Below, in pieces: positions 43,480 through 52,211 of a DNA stretch of 64,000 bases. The stretch is from assembly GCF_006539925.1 (NCBI RefSeq), contig NZ_BJNY01000004.1:124001-188000 (forward strand), written 5' to 3'. Source of the DNA: Glutamicibacter uratoxydans (GTDB lineage Bacteria; Actinomycetota; Actinomycetes; Actinomycetales; Micrococcaceae). Position numbers and translations under genes: made by a program. Below the pieces are notes generated by a model. The model was not told the DNA's origin. It saw nothing but the letters and a program-made list of their open reading frames with translations, and did no database searches. The first letter of the stretch is position 1; each line of letters opens with the position of its first letter.

Positions 43480-43560
43480 AGTTCTAGGGTGTCACACCTA
43501 AGGCCCCGGATTGCAGGTCTGCGGCGTGTAACTATCGCCACCATGGCTAGGCTAGTAGCT

Positions 43561-44571
43561 ATGAGTTTGCAGCTGCCTAGTCTTGAAGAAATCCTTGAAA
43601 ACAGCCACGTGGTCCGCCTGCCCATGCGGGTGAAGTTCCGCGGAGTGACCGAACGCGAGGCGCTGCTGATCAAGGGCCCCACCGGCTGGGGCGAGTTCTC
43701 CGCCTTCCTTGAATACGAGCCAGCAGAAGCCTGCAAATGGCTGGCCGCCGGCATCGAAGCCGCCTACCAGCCGTTCCCGAAGCCGCTGCGCAGCAGCATC
43801 CCGGTGAACGCGACGCTGCCTGCGGTGCCGGCGGACCAGGTAGGCAGGGTGCTGGAGAACTACGATGCCCCGCACACCATCAAGATCAAGGTCGCCGAAA
43901 AGGGGCAGAGCCTTGCCGAGGATGTGGCCCGCGTTGCCGAAACCCGCCGGCTGTACCCGCAGGCGGCGCTGCGCGTTGACGCAAATATGGGGTGGGACAT
44001 CCCTACTGCGGTGGAGGCGCTTGAGCGGCTCAGCGGCTTCGACCTGCAATACGCCGAACAGCCGGTGCCGGGAATCACCGGGCTGGCGCAGGTGCGCGAA
44101 CAGCTGCGCGCCCGCGGCATCGGCCTGAAGATCGCGGCGGACGAGGCGGTGCGCAAGCACACCGACCCGCTGGAGGTCTCCCGCTTGGGAGCTGCTGACC
44201 TGATGGTCATCAAGGCCCAGCCGCTGGGCGGCATCCAGGCGGTGCTGGACATCGCCAAGCAGGCTCAGCTGGACGTGGTGGTCTCCAGCGCCCTGGACAC
44301 CTCGGTGGGGCTGGCCCAGGCCGCCGCCCTGGCTAGCGCCCTGCCCGAGCTGCCCTATGCCTGCGGACTGTCCACCGGAACCCTGCTGGCCCAGGACGTC
44401 ACCGGCCAGCCGCTGCTAGCCGCCGCGGGCTACCTGCCGGTGCGCCGGGTGGAACCGGAGATGGACCATCTGAAGCGGCTGGACCCCGGGGAGCAGCGCA
44501 CCGCCTGGTGGCGTGAACGCGTGGCCCGCTGCTATGAGCTGCTGGCCGCAGGCGCCATTGAGCGGTGCTGA
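43561..44571 (+). CDS. menC: o-Succinylbenzoate synthase MenC
   Basis: A 336-residue enolase-superfamily enzyme that dehydrates SHCHC to o-succinylbenzoate. Catalytic features are the lysine pair in IKIKVAE, metal ligands in LRVDANMGWD, YAEQP and AADEAVRKH, and the second lysine in MVIKAQPLGG. The frame is open from 43444, but MSLQLPSLEEIL at 43561 fits actinobacterial MenC. No strong Shine-Dalgarno is seen. It stands apart from the menBEA cluster and 2.4 kb from menD. Confidence 0.92.
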   Translation: MSLQLPSLEEILENSHVVRLPMRVKFRGVTEREALLIKGPTGWGEFSAFLEYEPAEACKWLAAGIEAAYQPFPKPLRSSIPVNATLPAVPADQVGRVLENYDAPHTIKIKVAEKGQSLAEDVARVAETRRLYPQAALRVDANMGWDIPTAVEALERLSGFDLQYAEQPVPGITGLAQVREQLRARGIGLKIAADEAVRKHTDPLEVSRLGAADLMVIKAQPLGGIQAVLDIAKQAQLDVVVSSALDTSVGLAQAAALASALPELPYACGLSTGTLLAQDVTGQPLLAAAGYLPVRRVEPEMDHLKRLDPGEQRTAWWRERVARCYELLAAGAIERC

Positions 44572-44681
44572 AGTTTTCCCAGCGTTAACCTAAAAGCAGG
44601 GTGCGCGCCATGTGCGGGTGAAAACCTCTAATCGCTTCAAGCCACTGACTGTGAGCCATTAAACGAGGAAGAGACCACCAC

Positions 44682-46796
44682 ATGAATCCCACTCGCACCC
44701 TGCTGCCGATGCTCGGCCACACCCGCGGCGGCCGCTCCGCAGCCACCTGCCACTTCAAATGCGCCGACGCCTGCACCAAGCCGGACTGCAACACCTCGTC
44801 CAACAGCTACTTCAAGGACGTCGCCGAGCAGGCCCTGTCCCGCCGTCAGATGCTGGGGCTGGGAGCCATCGGCGCCTCAGCGCTGGTCGTCGGCCCGCAG
44901 CTGTTCGGCGCCCAGCAGGCCAACGCGGCGGCGCCGCTGACCCTTGCCGGCAAGCAGCCTGCAGGCGGCGGCAAGCTGGGGTTCACCGCGATCGACCCGG
45001 TCTCGCGCTCGGTGGATGACCTGAGCGTTCCCGAAGGCTATGAATGGCACAGCATTATCCGCTGGGGCGACCCGCTGTTCAAGAAGACCCCGGTGCTGGA
45101 TCCCACCAAGCAGAGCGCTAAGCACCAGGGCGAGCAGTTCGGCTACAACTGCGACTACCTGGACATCATCGTGGACAAGTACTCCGGGCGCACCGGCGTG
45201 CTGGTGGCGAACCACGAGTACACCAACGAAGACATGATGTTCGACGCCGCCTGGTTTGAGGCCAACAAGGACGAGGCCCGCCGCATCGCGATGAACGCGC
45301 ACGGCTTCTCCGTGGTGGAGATCACCCGCAAGAAGAACGAGAAGAAGTGGACCTATGTCCAGGGCGGCGAGCGCAACCGCCGCATCACCCTGTCCACCGA
45401 ATTCCGCGTGGACGGCCCGGCCGCCGGCTCCGAGCTGCTCAAGACCGCCGCCGACCCGACCGGCGCCAAGGTGCTGGGCACCTTGAACAACTGCTCCGGC
45501 GGCACCACCCCCTGGGGCACAGTGCTCTCCGGCGAGGAGAACTTCGACCAGTACTTCCGCGGGCGCGGCACCGCCGAAGAAGCCCGCTACGGCATCGGCA
45601 CCGCAGCCACCGGCCGCGGCTGGGAGGACACCGACCCACGCTTCGGCCTGAACCACGAAGGCTTCGAGAACGAGGCGAACCGCTTCGGCTGGATCGTGGA
45701 GATCGATCCGCAGAACCCGAACTCCACCCCGGTCAAGCACACCAGCCTGGGCCGCTTCAAGCACGAGGGTGCGAACGTGCGCATCGCGAAGAACGGCAAG
45801 GCAGTGGCCTACTCGGGCGACGACTCCCGCTTTGAATACGTGTACAAGTTCGTCTCCGCTGACACCTACCGTAAGAACGATCGCCGCCACAACATGACCC
45901 TGCTGTCCAAGGGCGACCTCTACGTTGCGCGTTTCACCGGCAATTCGCCGGCCAGCCAGATCGACGGCAGCGGCGCACTGCCCTCCGACGGCGCATTCGA
46001 CGGCACCGGCACCTGGCTGCCGCTGGTCGTGGGCGGCAAGTCGAAGGTGGAAGGCATGAGCGTGGACGAGGTGCTGGTCTACACCCGCATCGCCGCCGAC
46101 AAGGTGGGCGCCACCAAGATGGACCGCCCGGAAGACGTGGAACCGAGCCCGGTGAGCGGCAAGCTGTACATTGCGCTGACCAACAACTCGGACCGTGGCA
46201 AGGCAGGCAAGGAAGGGGCCATGGAGCAGAACCCGCGCGTATCAAACCGCGACGGGCACATCATCGAGCTGACCGAGGCAGGCAACGACGCCACGGCAAC
46301 GAAGTTCACTTGGAACATCCTGCTGGTGGCGGGCGATCCGAAGATCAACTCCTCCACCTACTTCTCCGGCTACCCGGCAGACAAGGTCTCGCCGATCTCC
46401 TGCCCTGACAACCTGGCCTTCGACTCGGCCGGCAACCTGTGGATCTCCACCGACGGCGCGCCGAGCACCATCGGCTACGCCGATGCCCTGCACAAGGTCA
46501 CCCTGACCGGCAAGGACCGTGGACGCGTAGAGCAGTTCCTGGCGGTGCCCACCGGCGCTGAAACCTGCGGCCCGGTAGTGCACGACAAGGACGGCTCGGT
46601 GTTCGTCTCGGTGCAGCACCCGGGGGAGGGCGGCAGCTTCGCGCAGCCTGCCTCGCTGTTCCCTGACTTCGCCAAGGATGCCGGCTCTGCGGCCCGCGGC
46701 CAGTTCTACGGACCGCGCCCCACCGTGGTGCAGGTGTTCGCGCCAGCGTCGAACAACGGCAAGGGCAAGGGCCGCGGCAAGGGCCACCAAGGCTAG
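44682..46796 (+). CDS. phoX: PhoX-type alkaline phosphatase (DUF839), Tat-exported
   Basis: A 704-residue secreted phosphatase of the PhoX family, a calcium- and iron-dependent beta-propeller enzyme in studied members. The Tat motif SRRQMLGLG (R54-R55) and hydrophobic segment end at AQQANA. Before it is a cysteine cluster (C23, C27, C31, C36) in the cytoplasmic n-region. The mature part has GYNCDYLDIIVD, LVANHEYTNEDMMF, NNCSGGTTPWGTVLSGEENFD, RFKHEGANV and RPEDVEPSPVSGKLY, all PhoX motifs. The C-terminus is a basic Gly/Lys repeat (GKGKGRGKG). It scavenges phosphate from esters. Confidence 0.92.
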   Translation: MNPTRTLLPMLGHTRGGRSAATCHFKCADACTKPDCNTSSNSYFKDVAEQALSRRQMLGLGAIGASALVVGPQLFGAQQANAAAPLTLAGKQPAGGGKLGFTAIDPVSRSVDDLSVPEGYEWHSIIRWGDPLFKKTPVLDPTKQSAKHQGEQFGYNCDYLDIIVDKYSGRTGVLVANHEYTNEDMMFDAAWFEANKDEARRIAMNAHGFSVVEITRKKNEKKWTYVQGGERNRRITLSTEFRVDGPAAGSELLKTAADPTGAKVLGTLNNCSGGTTPWGTVLSGEENFDQYFRGRGTAEEARYGIGTAATGRGWEDTDPRFGLNHEGFENEANRFGWIVEIDPQNPNSTPVKHTSLGRFKHEGANVRIAKNGKAVAYSGDDSRFEYVYKFVSADTYRKNDRRHNMTLLSKGDLYVARFTGNSPASQIDGSGALPSDGAFDGTGTWLPLVVGGKSKVEGMSVDEVLVYTRIAADKVGATKMDRPEDVEPSPVSGKLYIALTNNSDRGKAGKEGAMEQNPRVSNRDGHIIELTEAGNDATATKFTWNILLVAGDPKINSSTYFSGYPADKVSPISCPDNLAFDSAGNLWISTDGAPSTIGYADALHKVTLTGKDRGRVEQFLAVPTGAETCGPVVHDKDGSVFVSVQHPGEGGSFAQPASLFPDFAKDAGSAARGQFYGPRPTVVQVFAPASNNGKGKGRGKGHQG

Positions 46797-46821
46797 GCTG
46801 GGCTAGAGCCACACCGACTGC

Positions 46822-46865
46822 ACAGGCGGCGGCAGGAAATCACAGAGTTTCCTGCCGCCGCCTGT
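46822..46865 (+). terminator. Terminator after phoX
   Basis: A perfect 18-bp stem (46822-46839 with 46848-46865) with an 8-base loop, 25 bp after the stop. Confidence 0.86.
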
Positions 46866-46928
46866 TTGCGCCGCTGGATAGACTGGACACGGCAATTTCA
46901 GCAGGCAAGATGCGAGGGCAGCGAGAAC

Positions 46929-48620
46929 GTGAGTGTGCACCACGACCGGGGACAGCGGGCGATTCTCACTGCCCGGGAAGTACTTGCCTCGCTGATCTCA
47001 GCCGGGATCCGCGAGCTGGTGCTATCCCCGGGCTCGCGCAGCGCCCCGCTGGCCTACGCGGCGGCCGAAGCAGAAGCCGCAGGCAAGCTGCGGGTGCACG
47101 TGCGCATCGACGAACGCTCCGCGGCCTTCATGGCCCTGGGCCTGAGCCAGGCAAGCTGCACGCCGGTGGCGCTGGCTGCCACCAGCGGCTCGGCCATCGG
47201 CCAGATGCTTCCAGCGGTCATGGAAGCCAACCACACCGCAACGCCACTGCTGGTGCTCTCCGCCGACCGCCCCGATGAACTGCACGGCACCGGAGCCAGC
47301 CAGACCACCAAGCAGAAGACGCTGTTCGGCGAGCACGTGCGCGCTGCCCTCAACGTGGCGGCCGGAGAATGCCCCAAGGAAGCAATTGCACAGGCGCTGG
47401 CGGCGCTGCGCGGGAGCGACGCACTGCCGGCGGGACCGGTGCAGCTGAACCTGCAGTTCCGCGACCCGCTCACCCCCGAAGACGCCTCCCGCATCGATGC
47501 CCAGCCGTGGACCCACATCACGGCCGGTACCTGGGAGGAGAACCGCCGCCAGGCTGCATGGGAGCCGCCGGCACAAGAAGGCCGCCGAACGGTAGTGGTG
47601 GCAGGGCACGGTGCAGGGGTCGAGGCCCAGGAGTTCGCCCGCGTCCAGGGTCTGCCGCTGTTCGCCGAGCCCTCCTCCAACGCGCGCTTCGGCGAAAACG
47701 CCATCGGACACTACCGGCCGCTGATTGCCGTGGGCCAGGAACGCATCGAACGGGTGGTGCTCTTCGGCCGGCCCACGCTCAGCCGCCCGGTGGGCAGGCT
47801 GCTGGCAGATCCGCGCATCGAAGCCGCCATCTGGGAACCTGCTCCGGCGCCGTGGTACGAGCCAGGCCGCCGCAGGGAGCAGCCCATCAGCGACCCGGCG
47901 GCGCTGCAGGAATTTGCCGGCGCCGGGCCGGATGGATGGCTTGAATCGTGGAAGACGCTCGACGCCCAGGCTGGGCAACTGCGTACTGCGTCCGACGCGG
48001 GAGAACCGCTGAACGGAGCTGCGGTGGCACAAGTGCTTTGGTCGGCACAGCTGCCGATGCTGCTGATCGGCTCCTCTAACATCGTGCGGGACTTCGACCT
48101 CGCCGCGGTCCCGGCGGCAGAACAGCTGGGCAGGGCCTTTGCCAACCGCGGACTAGCGGGAATCGACGGAACCATCTCCACGGCGCTGGGACTTGCCCTG
48201 GCCAGCGGCGAACGCACCGTAGCAGTGATGGGGGACATCACCTTCGCCCACGATGCAGGATCCATGGTGTGGACCCGGGGCGAAGCACGCCCGACGCTGG
48301 ACGTGGTGGTGTACAACGACCAGGGCGGAGCGATCTTCTCCACCCTGGAGCACGGGGCGGTGGCCGCATCAGGCCGCTATGCCAGCAGCGTCGACAGGTT
48401 CTTCGGCACCGAGCAGGTGATGAACATCCGGGCGCTCGCCGAAGGCTACGGCTGGAAATACCACCGAGTCGAGCAGGCCAGCCAGCTGCGCGACCTGATG
48501 GCGGGCAGCGAGCCTGGAGCTCTTCGCATCATCGAGGTGCCTGCCAGCCGGGAGCACTTGCGGGCCGAGAACCTAGAGCTCAACCAGCTGATCGGAGCAC
48601 TGGGCTGGCCGGGGGAGTAG
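46929..48620 (+). CDS. menD: SEPHCHC synthase MenD
   Basis: A 563-residue thiamine-diphosphate enzyme joining isochorismate and 2-oxoglutarate, the first committed menaquinone step. MenD motifs include ELVLSPGSRSAPLAYA near the N-terminus, DERSAAFMALGL, the cofactor region GDITFAHDAGSMVW and VYNDQGGAIFSTLEHG. Upstream frame extends to 46866, but GTG 46929 (or GTG 46935) gives the family N-terminus. Its stop is 6 bp from the convergent lipoprotein gene with no hairpin. Confidence 0.94.
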   Translation: MSVHHDRGQRAILTAREVLASLISAGIRELVLSPGSRSAPLAYAAAEAEAAGKLRVHVRIDERSAAFMALGLSQASCTPVALAATSGSAIGQMLPAVMEANHTATPLLVLSADRPDELHGTGASQTTKQKTLFGEHVRAALNVAAGECPKEAIAQALAALRGSDALPAGPVQLNLQFRDPLTPEDASRIDAQPWTHITAGTWEENRRQAAWEPPAQEGRRTVVVAGHGAGVEAQEFARVQGLPLFAEPSSNARFGENAIGHYRPLIAVGQERIERVVLFGRPTLSRPVGRLLADPRIEAAIWEPAPAPWYEPGRRREQPISDPAALQEFAGAGPDGWLESWKTLDAQAGQLRTASDAGEPLNGAAVAQVLWSAQLPMLLIGSSNIVRDFDLAAVPAAEQLGRAFANRGLAGIDGTISTALGLALASGERTVAVMGDITFAHDAGSMVWTRGEARPTLDVVVYNDQGGAIFSTLEHGAVAASGRYASSVDRFFGTEQVMNIRALAEGYGWKYHRVEQASQLRDLMAGSEPGALRIIEVPASREHLRAENLELNQLIGALGWPGE

Positions 48621-48626
48621 GGCAGC

Positions 48627-49181
48627 TTAGTTTCCGGCAGGATCTTTTTCGATGCGATATGCGACTGCCAAATTTGACGTCTCTGCCGGGCTGAGCAACA
48701 CTTCGGAATTATCGGCTTTCTTGTCGAGGACGATATTTTCCAAGGCCTTGACTGTGCCCTTACCTTCACAATTCGGGATACTTTCCGTTACTTTCCGAGC
48801 GCCTACAGTGAATGAAGCTTGGATGCTGCCTTCGCCAACGCATGTGACGATCAGCCGGTAAGTGCCGGGGACGTGTTCGGCTTGTGAGACATCGCGGATC
48901 GTGGCCGCCGTCGGCGAACTTTCTTTTACTTCGGTGAAGGGCCTTGCAACCGCAGAAGCGATCACATCAACACTCGATGACTTTTGGTCTTGTTCGTTGA
49001 TCTCGCTGGCGAGAGATAAAAGAGAGGTCAGTTCTACTTTCTCTGCACCTGTGGTGTTGGAGGATTCCGTAGTTGACGAAGAACTATTCGGGGGCGAACA
49101 AGATGTCGTGATAATCATCAACGATGCAAGTGCTGCGCCTATAAGTAATTTTGCCGACCCAGTTGAATTGCGGTGGACCAT
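48627..49181 (-). CDS. Hypothetical secreted lipoprotein
   Basis: A 184-residue protein with a signal peptide and lipobox (ITTSC, C28), followed by a Ser/Thr-rich linker (PPNSSSSTTESSNTTG). The mature domain (about residues 50-184) has two cysteines (IVTCVGEGS and IPNCEGKG) that could form a disulfide. No family is recognised. The start at 49181 has GGAAGG upstream, and the frame is open to 49262 without a good site. Codon usage is less GC-biased than its neighbours. It is monocistronic and convergent with menD. Confidence 0.72.
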   Translation of the reverse strand: MVHRNSTGSAKLLIGAALASLMIITTSCSPPNSSSSTTESSNTTGAEKVELTSLLSLASEINEQDQKSSSVDVIASAVARPFTEVKESSPTAATIRDVSQAEHVPGTYRLIVTCVGEGSIQASFTVGARKVTESIPNCEGKGTVKALENIVLDKKADNSEVLLSPAETSNLAVAYRIEKDPAGN

Positions 49182-49560
49182 GACTTCCTTCCCCATGCCC
49201 CGGAAGACGAGAAAAAGCTGCCGTCCTGTATTTGAACTGCTCTGACAATGAAGTATTGGCAAGCATACGTTTCTTCTGAAAATTCCTCAATTACCAAAAT
49301 GAGGCATTGAGAAATTGCGCCAGATTTAGACTCGAATTTCTGCGAAAAGTTTTGATGAAAGGGACGAGAATTTGTTGTTTATGCTGTTGTTGCAGGAAAT
49401 CATGGCCCGAAGCACAGAGGGCGAGAACGAGCTTCGCCGGCTCATCTGTTGGTCGATCTGAGATGAGCGAACGCTTGATTTTGCGTGGTTAAAGAATTTG
49501 GCCGTTGCAGCCCCCTGCTTATGGGGGAGCCGCAACGGCCAAATGTCCTGATCTAATGAG
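49182..49560. other. Intergenic region, lipoprotein promoter and ABC operon 3' end
   Basis: 379 bp without a credible gene. A 61-codon plus-strand frame (49307-49492) is cysteine- and arginine-rich and looks random. The part nearest the lipoprotein gene is AT-rich and should carry its promoter. The far end holds the ABC operon terminator at 49496-49544. Confidence 0.6.
49496..49544 (-). terminator. Terminator of the minus-strand amino-acid ABC operon
   Basis: A long hairpin: outer 13-bp stem (49496-49508 with 49532-49544), then an inner CCCCC/GGGGG pair (49511-49515 with 49523-49527). It lies 17 bp beyond the ATPase stop. Confidence 0.82.
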
Positions 49561-50337
49561 TTAGATATCGACGTGGGTCGGATCCAGCACGCGGCGCAGG
49601 AAGTCCTGAGTACGCGGCTGCTGCGGGTTGCCGATGACCTCGGCGGCCACGCCCTCTTCCACTACGACGCCGCCGTCCATGAAGACCACGCGGTCGGCGA
49701 CCTCCTTGGCGAAGGCCATTTCGTGGGTCACCACCAGCATCGTCATGCCGTCGGCCGCTAGCTTCTTCATAATGGCCAGTACATCGCCCACGGTTTCCGG
49801 GTCGAGGGCGCTGGTCGGTTCGTCGAAGAGCATCAGCGTCGGCTTCATCGACAGCGCACGGGCAATCGCCACACGCTGCTGCTGGCCGCCTGAGAGCTGG
49901 TCTGGATAGCGCGATCCAAAGTCTCCCAGGCCTACGCGATCGAGGTTTTCCTGGGCGATCTTTTCAGCCTCGGCCTTGCCGCGCTTGGCCACCTTGATCT
50001 GGGCCACGGTGCAGTTCTGCATCACCGTCAGGTGCGGGAAGAGGTTGAACTGCTGGAAGACCATGCCCACCGATTCGCGCATCTTGTCCAGGTTGACCTC
50101 GGGGTCGGTGGCCTCAAAGCCGCCCACCATGATCTTGCCTGCATTTGGCTTTTCCAGAAGGTTCACGCAGCGCAGCAGGGTGGACTTGCCGGAGCCGGAA
50201 GGGCCGATCAAGCAGACGACCTCGCCGGGCTTCACATCCAGGTCGATGCCCTTAAGCACCTCATTGCTGCCGTAGGACTTGCGCAGCTGGGTAATGGCCA
50301 CGCCTTCAGCTTTGATTGTTGCATTCGCAGAAGTCAT
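49561..50337 (-). CDS. Amino-acid ABC transporter ATPase
   Basis: A 258-residue GlnQ/HisP-type ATP-binding subunit. Walker [10 protein letters not shown] is at residues 45-53, signature LSGGQQQR, Walker [13 protein letters not shown] and the VTHEM switch are intact. The start at 50337 follows AAAGGA. The frame is open to 50382 but runs into the permease gene. It is the third gene of a binding protein-permease-ATPase operon for a polar amino acid. Confidence 0.93.
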   Translation of the reverse strand: MTSANATIKAEGVAITQLRKSYGSNEVLKGIDLDVKPGEVVCLIGPSGSGKSTLLRCVNLLEKPNAGKIMVGGFEATDPEVNLDKMRESVGMVFQQFNLFPHLTVMQNCTVAQIKVAKRGKAEAEKIAQENLDRVGLGDFGSRYPDQLSGGQQQRVAIARALSMKPTLMLFDEPTSALDPETVGDVLAIMKKLAADGMTMLVVTHEMAFAKEVADRVVFMDGGVVVEEGVAAEVIGNPQQPRTQDFLRRVLDPTHVDI

Positions 50338-50350
50338 TGTCGTGTCCTTT

Positions 50351-51142
50351 CTAGCGCTTGGTCCGGGCCGAGCGGGATTCAAACTTGCGGGCCACGAGGC
50401 TCAGCGGGATCGTAATGACGAGGTAGAACAGGCCTGCAACCACCAGCGGGGTGATGCCTGCATCAAGCTGCTGGATGCCGTCGCGTCCGAACTTGGTCAG
50501 CTCGTACTGCGCTGCCGCGGCGCCAAGGATGAATGCCAGCGAGCTGTCCTTGGTCAGCAGAATGATCTCGTTGGTCATTGGAGGCAGAACGATCTTGAAC
50601 GCCTGCGGGATCACGATGGTGACCATTGCACGCCAGGCCGGCATGCCCAGCGAGCGGGCCGCTTCGGTCTGGCCCTTGGGCACAGCCTGCAGACCTGCAC
50701 GCAGGGTTTCAGCAATGTAGGCGGCGGATACTAGGCCGAGAGCCAGCATGACGTTGACTGGCTGAGGCCAGTTCGTGCCAAAGGCGATCGGAAGGCCGTA
50801 GCCGAAGGCGATCAGCACCAGGATGGCTGGAACGCCTCGGAAGAATTCGATGACCACCGTTGCCACCCAGCGGTAGGGGGCGAAGGAAGCGAGTTTCATC
50901 AAAGCCAGGATCAGGCCGAGAGCCAGACCGAAGGCGAAGGAAATTGCGGTGTAGAACAGGGTGTTCTTGAGGCCGACCAAGATCATATCGGGGAACATCG
51001 GCCCGAGCTGGTCGAAGGATAGGAAGGCGTAGCGGGTCTTTTCCCAGTCCAATGAGAAGACGACTGCCACGATTGCAAGGATGAAGACGACAATCTGGAT
51101 GGTCTTGCTCATTTTGGCGCGCTGACTTGTAGTCATTGCCAT
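50351..51142 (-). CDS. Amino-acid ABC transporter permease
   Basis: A 263-residue HisM/GlnP-family permease. A first helix (about 14-30) is followed by an [26 protein letters not shown] core, [13 protein letters not shown] and the EAA loop [28 protein letters not shown] that contacts the ATPase. GAGAGG lies 9 bp before the start. It sits between the hairpin at 51166-51212 and the ATPase gene. The C-terminus is basic ([12 protein letters not shown]). Confidence 0.92.
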   Translation of the reverse strand: MAMTTSQRAKMSKTIQIVVFILAIVAVVFSLDWEKTRYAFLSFDQLGPMFPDMILVGLKNTLFYTAISFAFGLALGLILALMKLASFAPYRWVATVVIEFFRGVPAILVLIAFGYGLPIAFGTNWPQPVNVMLALGLVSAAYIAETLRAGLQAVPKGQTEAARSLGMPAWRAMVTIVIPQAFKIVLPPMTNEIILLTKDSSLAFILGAAAAQYELTKFGRDGIQQLDAGITPLVVAGLFYLVITIPLSLVARKFESRSARTKR

Positions 51143-51165
51143 GATTTTATACCTCTCGGAATGAC

Positions 51166-51212
51166 GCGGGGACCTTGGACGCCACTGGGTCGTGGTTGTC
51201 CAAAGTCCCCGC
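51166..51212 (-). promoter_or_regulatory. Intercistronic hairpin between binding-protein and permease genes
   Basis: On the minus-strand RNA a 15-bp stem forms (51212-51198 with 51180-51166), including one U-G pair and a 17-base loop. Such hairpins commonly reduce downstream expression or protect the upstream mRNA, giving an excess of binding protein. Confidence 0.65.
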
Positions 51213-51237
51213 TTTCACTAAAGCGGACTAGCGCTTG

Positions 51238-52038
51238 TTACTTCGCGCCGAACCACTTAGTGGTCAGTTCTTCCAACGTTCCTGCATCGGTCAGGCGCTT
51301 GAGAGTGCCGTTGACCAGCTCCAGGGTTGCCTTCTTGTCCTTTGGCACTGCAACACCCAGCTGCTCGCCGGTCTTGAAGTCGGCGACTGACTTGAAGCCT
51401 GGCTTGTCCTTGATCGCGTAGCCCAGCACCGACTGGTTGCCCAGCACTGCGTCGACCTGGCCGGAGATCAGGGCCTGGGTCTGCAGGCCTGCATCTTCGA
51501 AGCCGATGGGGGACAGGCCCTTTTCCTTGGCGTACTTTTCGCCGGTGGTGGCCTGCTGAACGCCGACCTTCTTGCTCTTGGCGCTTTCCAGATCCGTGAT
51601 GCCCGAGCCGTCTGCCGCGATGAGCACCAGGTCGTCATCCATGTACGGGGTGGAGAAATCCATCTTCTTTGAACGAGGTTCGGTGATGGAAACCGAGGAG
51701 ATTGCCACATCGCACTGGGTCTTGAACAGGCCGGACTCGATGGAATCGAAGCTGGCGTCGATGACGTTCAGATCTAGCTTGGCATCCTTGGCGATCTCGG
51801 CGGCGATGTCCATGTCGAAGCCGACGTTCTTGCCGTCCTTGACGAATTCAAATGGCTCGTAGGGGATGTCGGAGCAGACGGTGAACTTGCCTGCCTCGAT
51901 TGGGGCGAAGGCTGCGTCGGCGGCAGCCGGCGAATCGGATGACTTGGAGCCGGAATCGGAACCGCAGGCGGTCAGCGACAGCAAAGCGATCGAGCTGACG
52001 GCAAGGGCAGACATGAGGTGCTTCTTGGTACCACGCAT
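51238..52038 (-). CDS. Amino-acid ABC transporter substrate-binding lipoprotein
   Basis: A 266-residue SBP_bac_3 family lipoprotein. The signal peptide ends in the lipobox LTAC with C25, then a Ser/Gly/Asp linker. The binding domain shows FTVCSDIPYEPFEFVKDGKNVGFDMDIAAEIAK, the DSIESGLFKTQCDVAISSVSIT hinge, and ALISGQVDAVLGNQSVLGYA. It captures a polar amino acid outside the cell. Start 52038 is chosen because the frame before it would precede a normal signal peptide. It is the first gene of its operon. Confidence 0.92.
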   Translation of the reverse strand: MRGTKKHLMSALAVSSIALLSLTACGSDSGSKSSDSPAAADAAFAPIEAGKFTVCSDIPYEPFEFVKDGKNVGFDMDIAAEIAKDAKLDLNVIDASFDSIESGLFKTQCDVAISSVSITEPRSKKMDFSTPYMDDDLVLIAADGSGITDLESAKSKKVGVQQATTGEKYAKEKGLSPIGFEDAGLQTQALISGQVDAVLGNQSVLGYAIKDKPGFKSVADFKTGEQLGVAVPKDKKATLELVNGTLKRLTDAGTLEELTTKWFGAK

Positions 52039-52211
52039 AGGATCAGAACCTACTTTCGGTAATGCGAGTGGATCATAGTGCGTAGCCATAATCATAACCA
52101 CGGACACACTAGGTTGAGATACACCTCACACATGTGAAGCCGAGCATTAGCAGAACTGGTGCTTAATGCGGCCCCTGCCCCGAAAATGTATGGGATTCAG
52201 TTAACCTTCGG

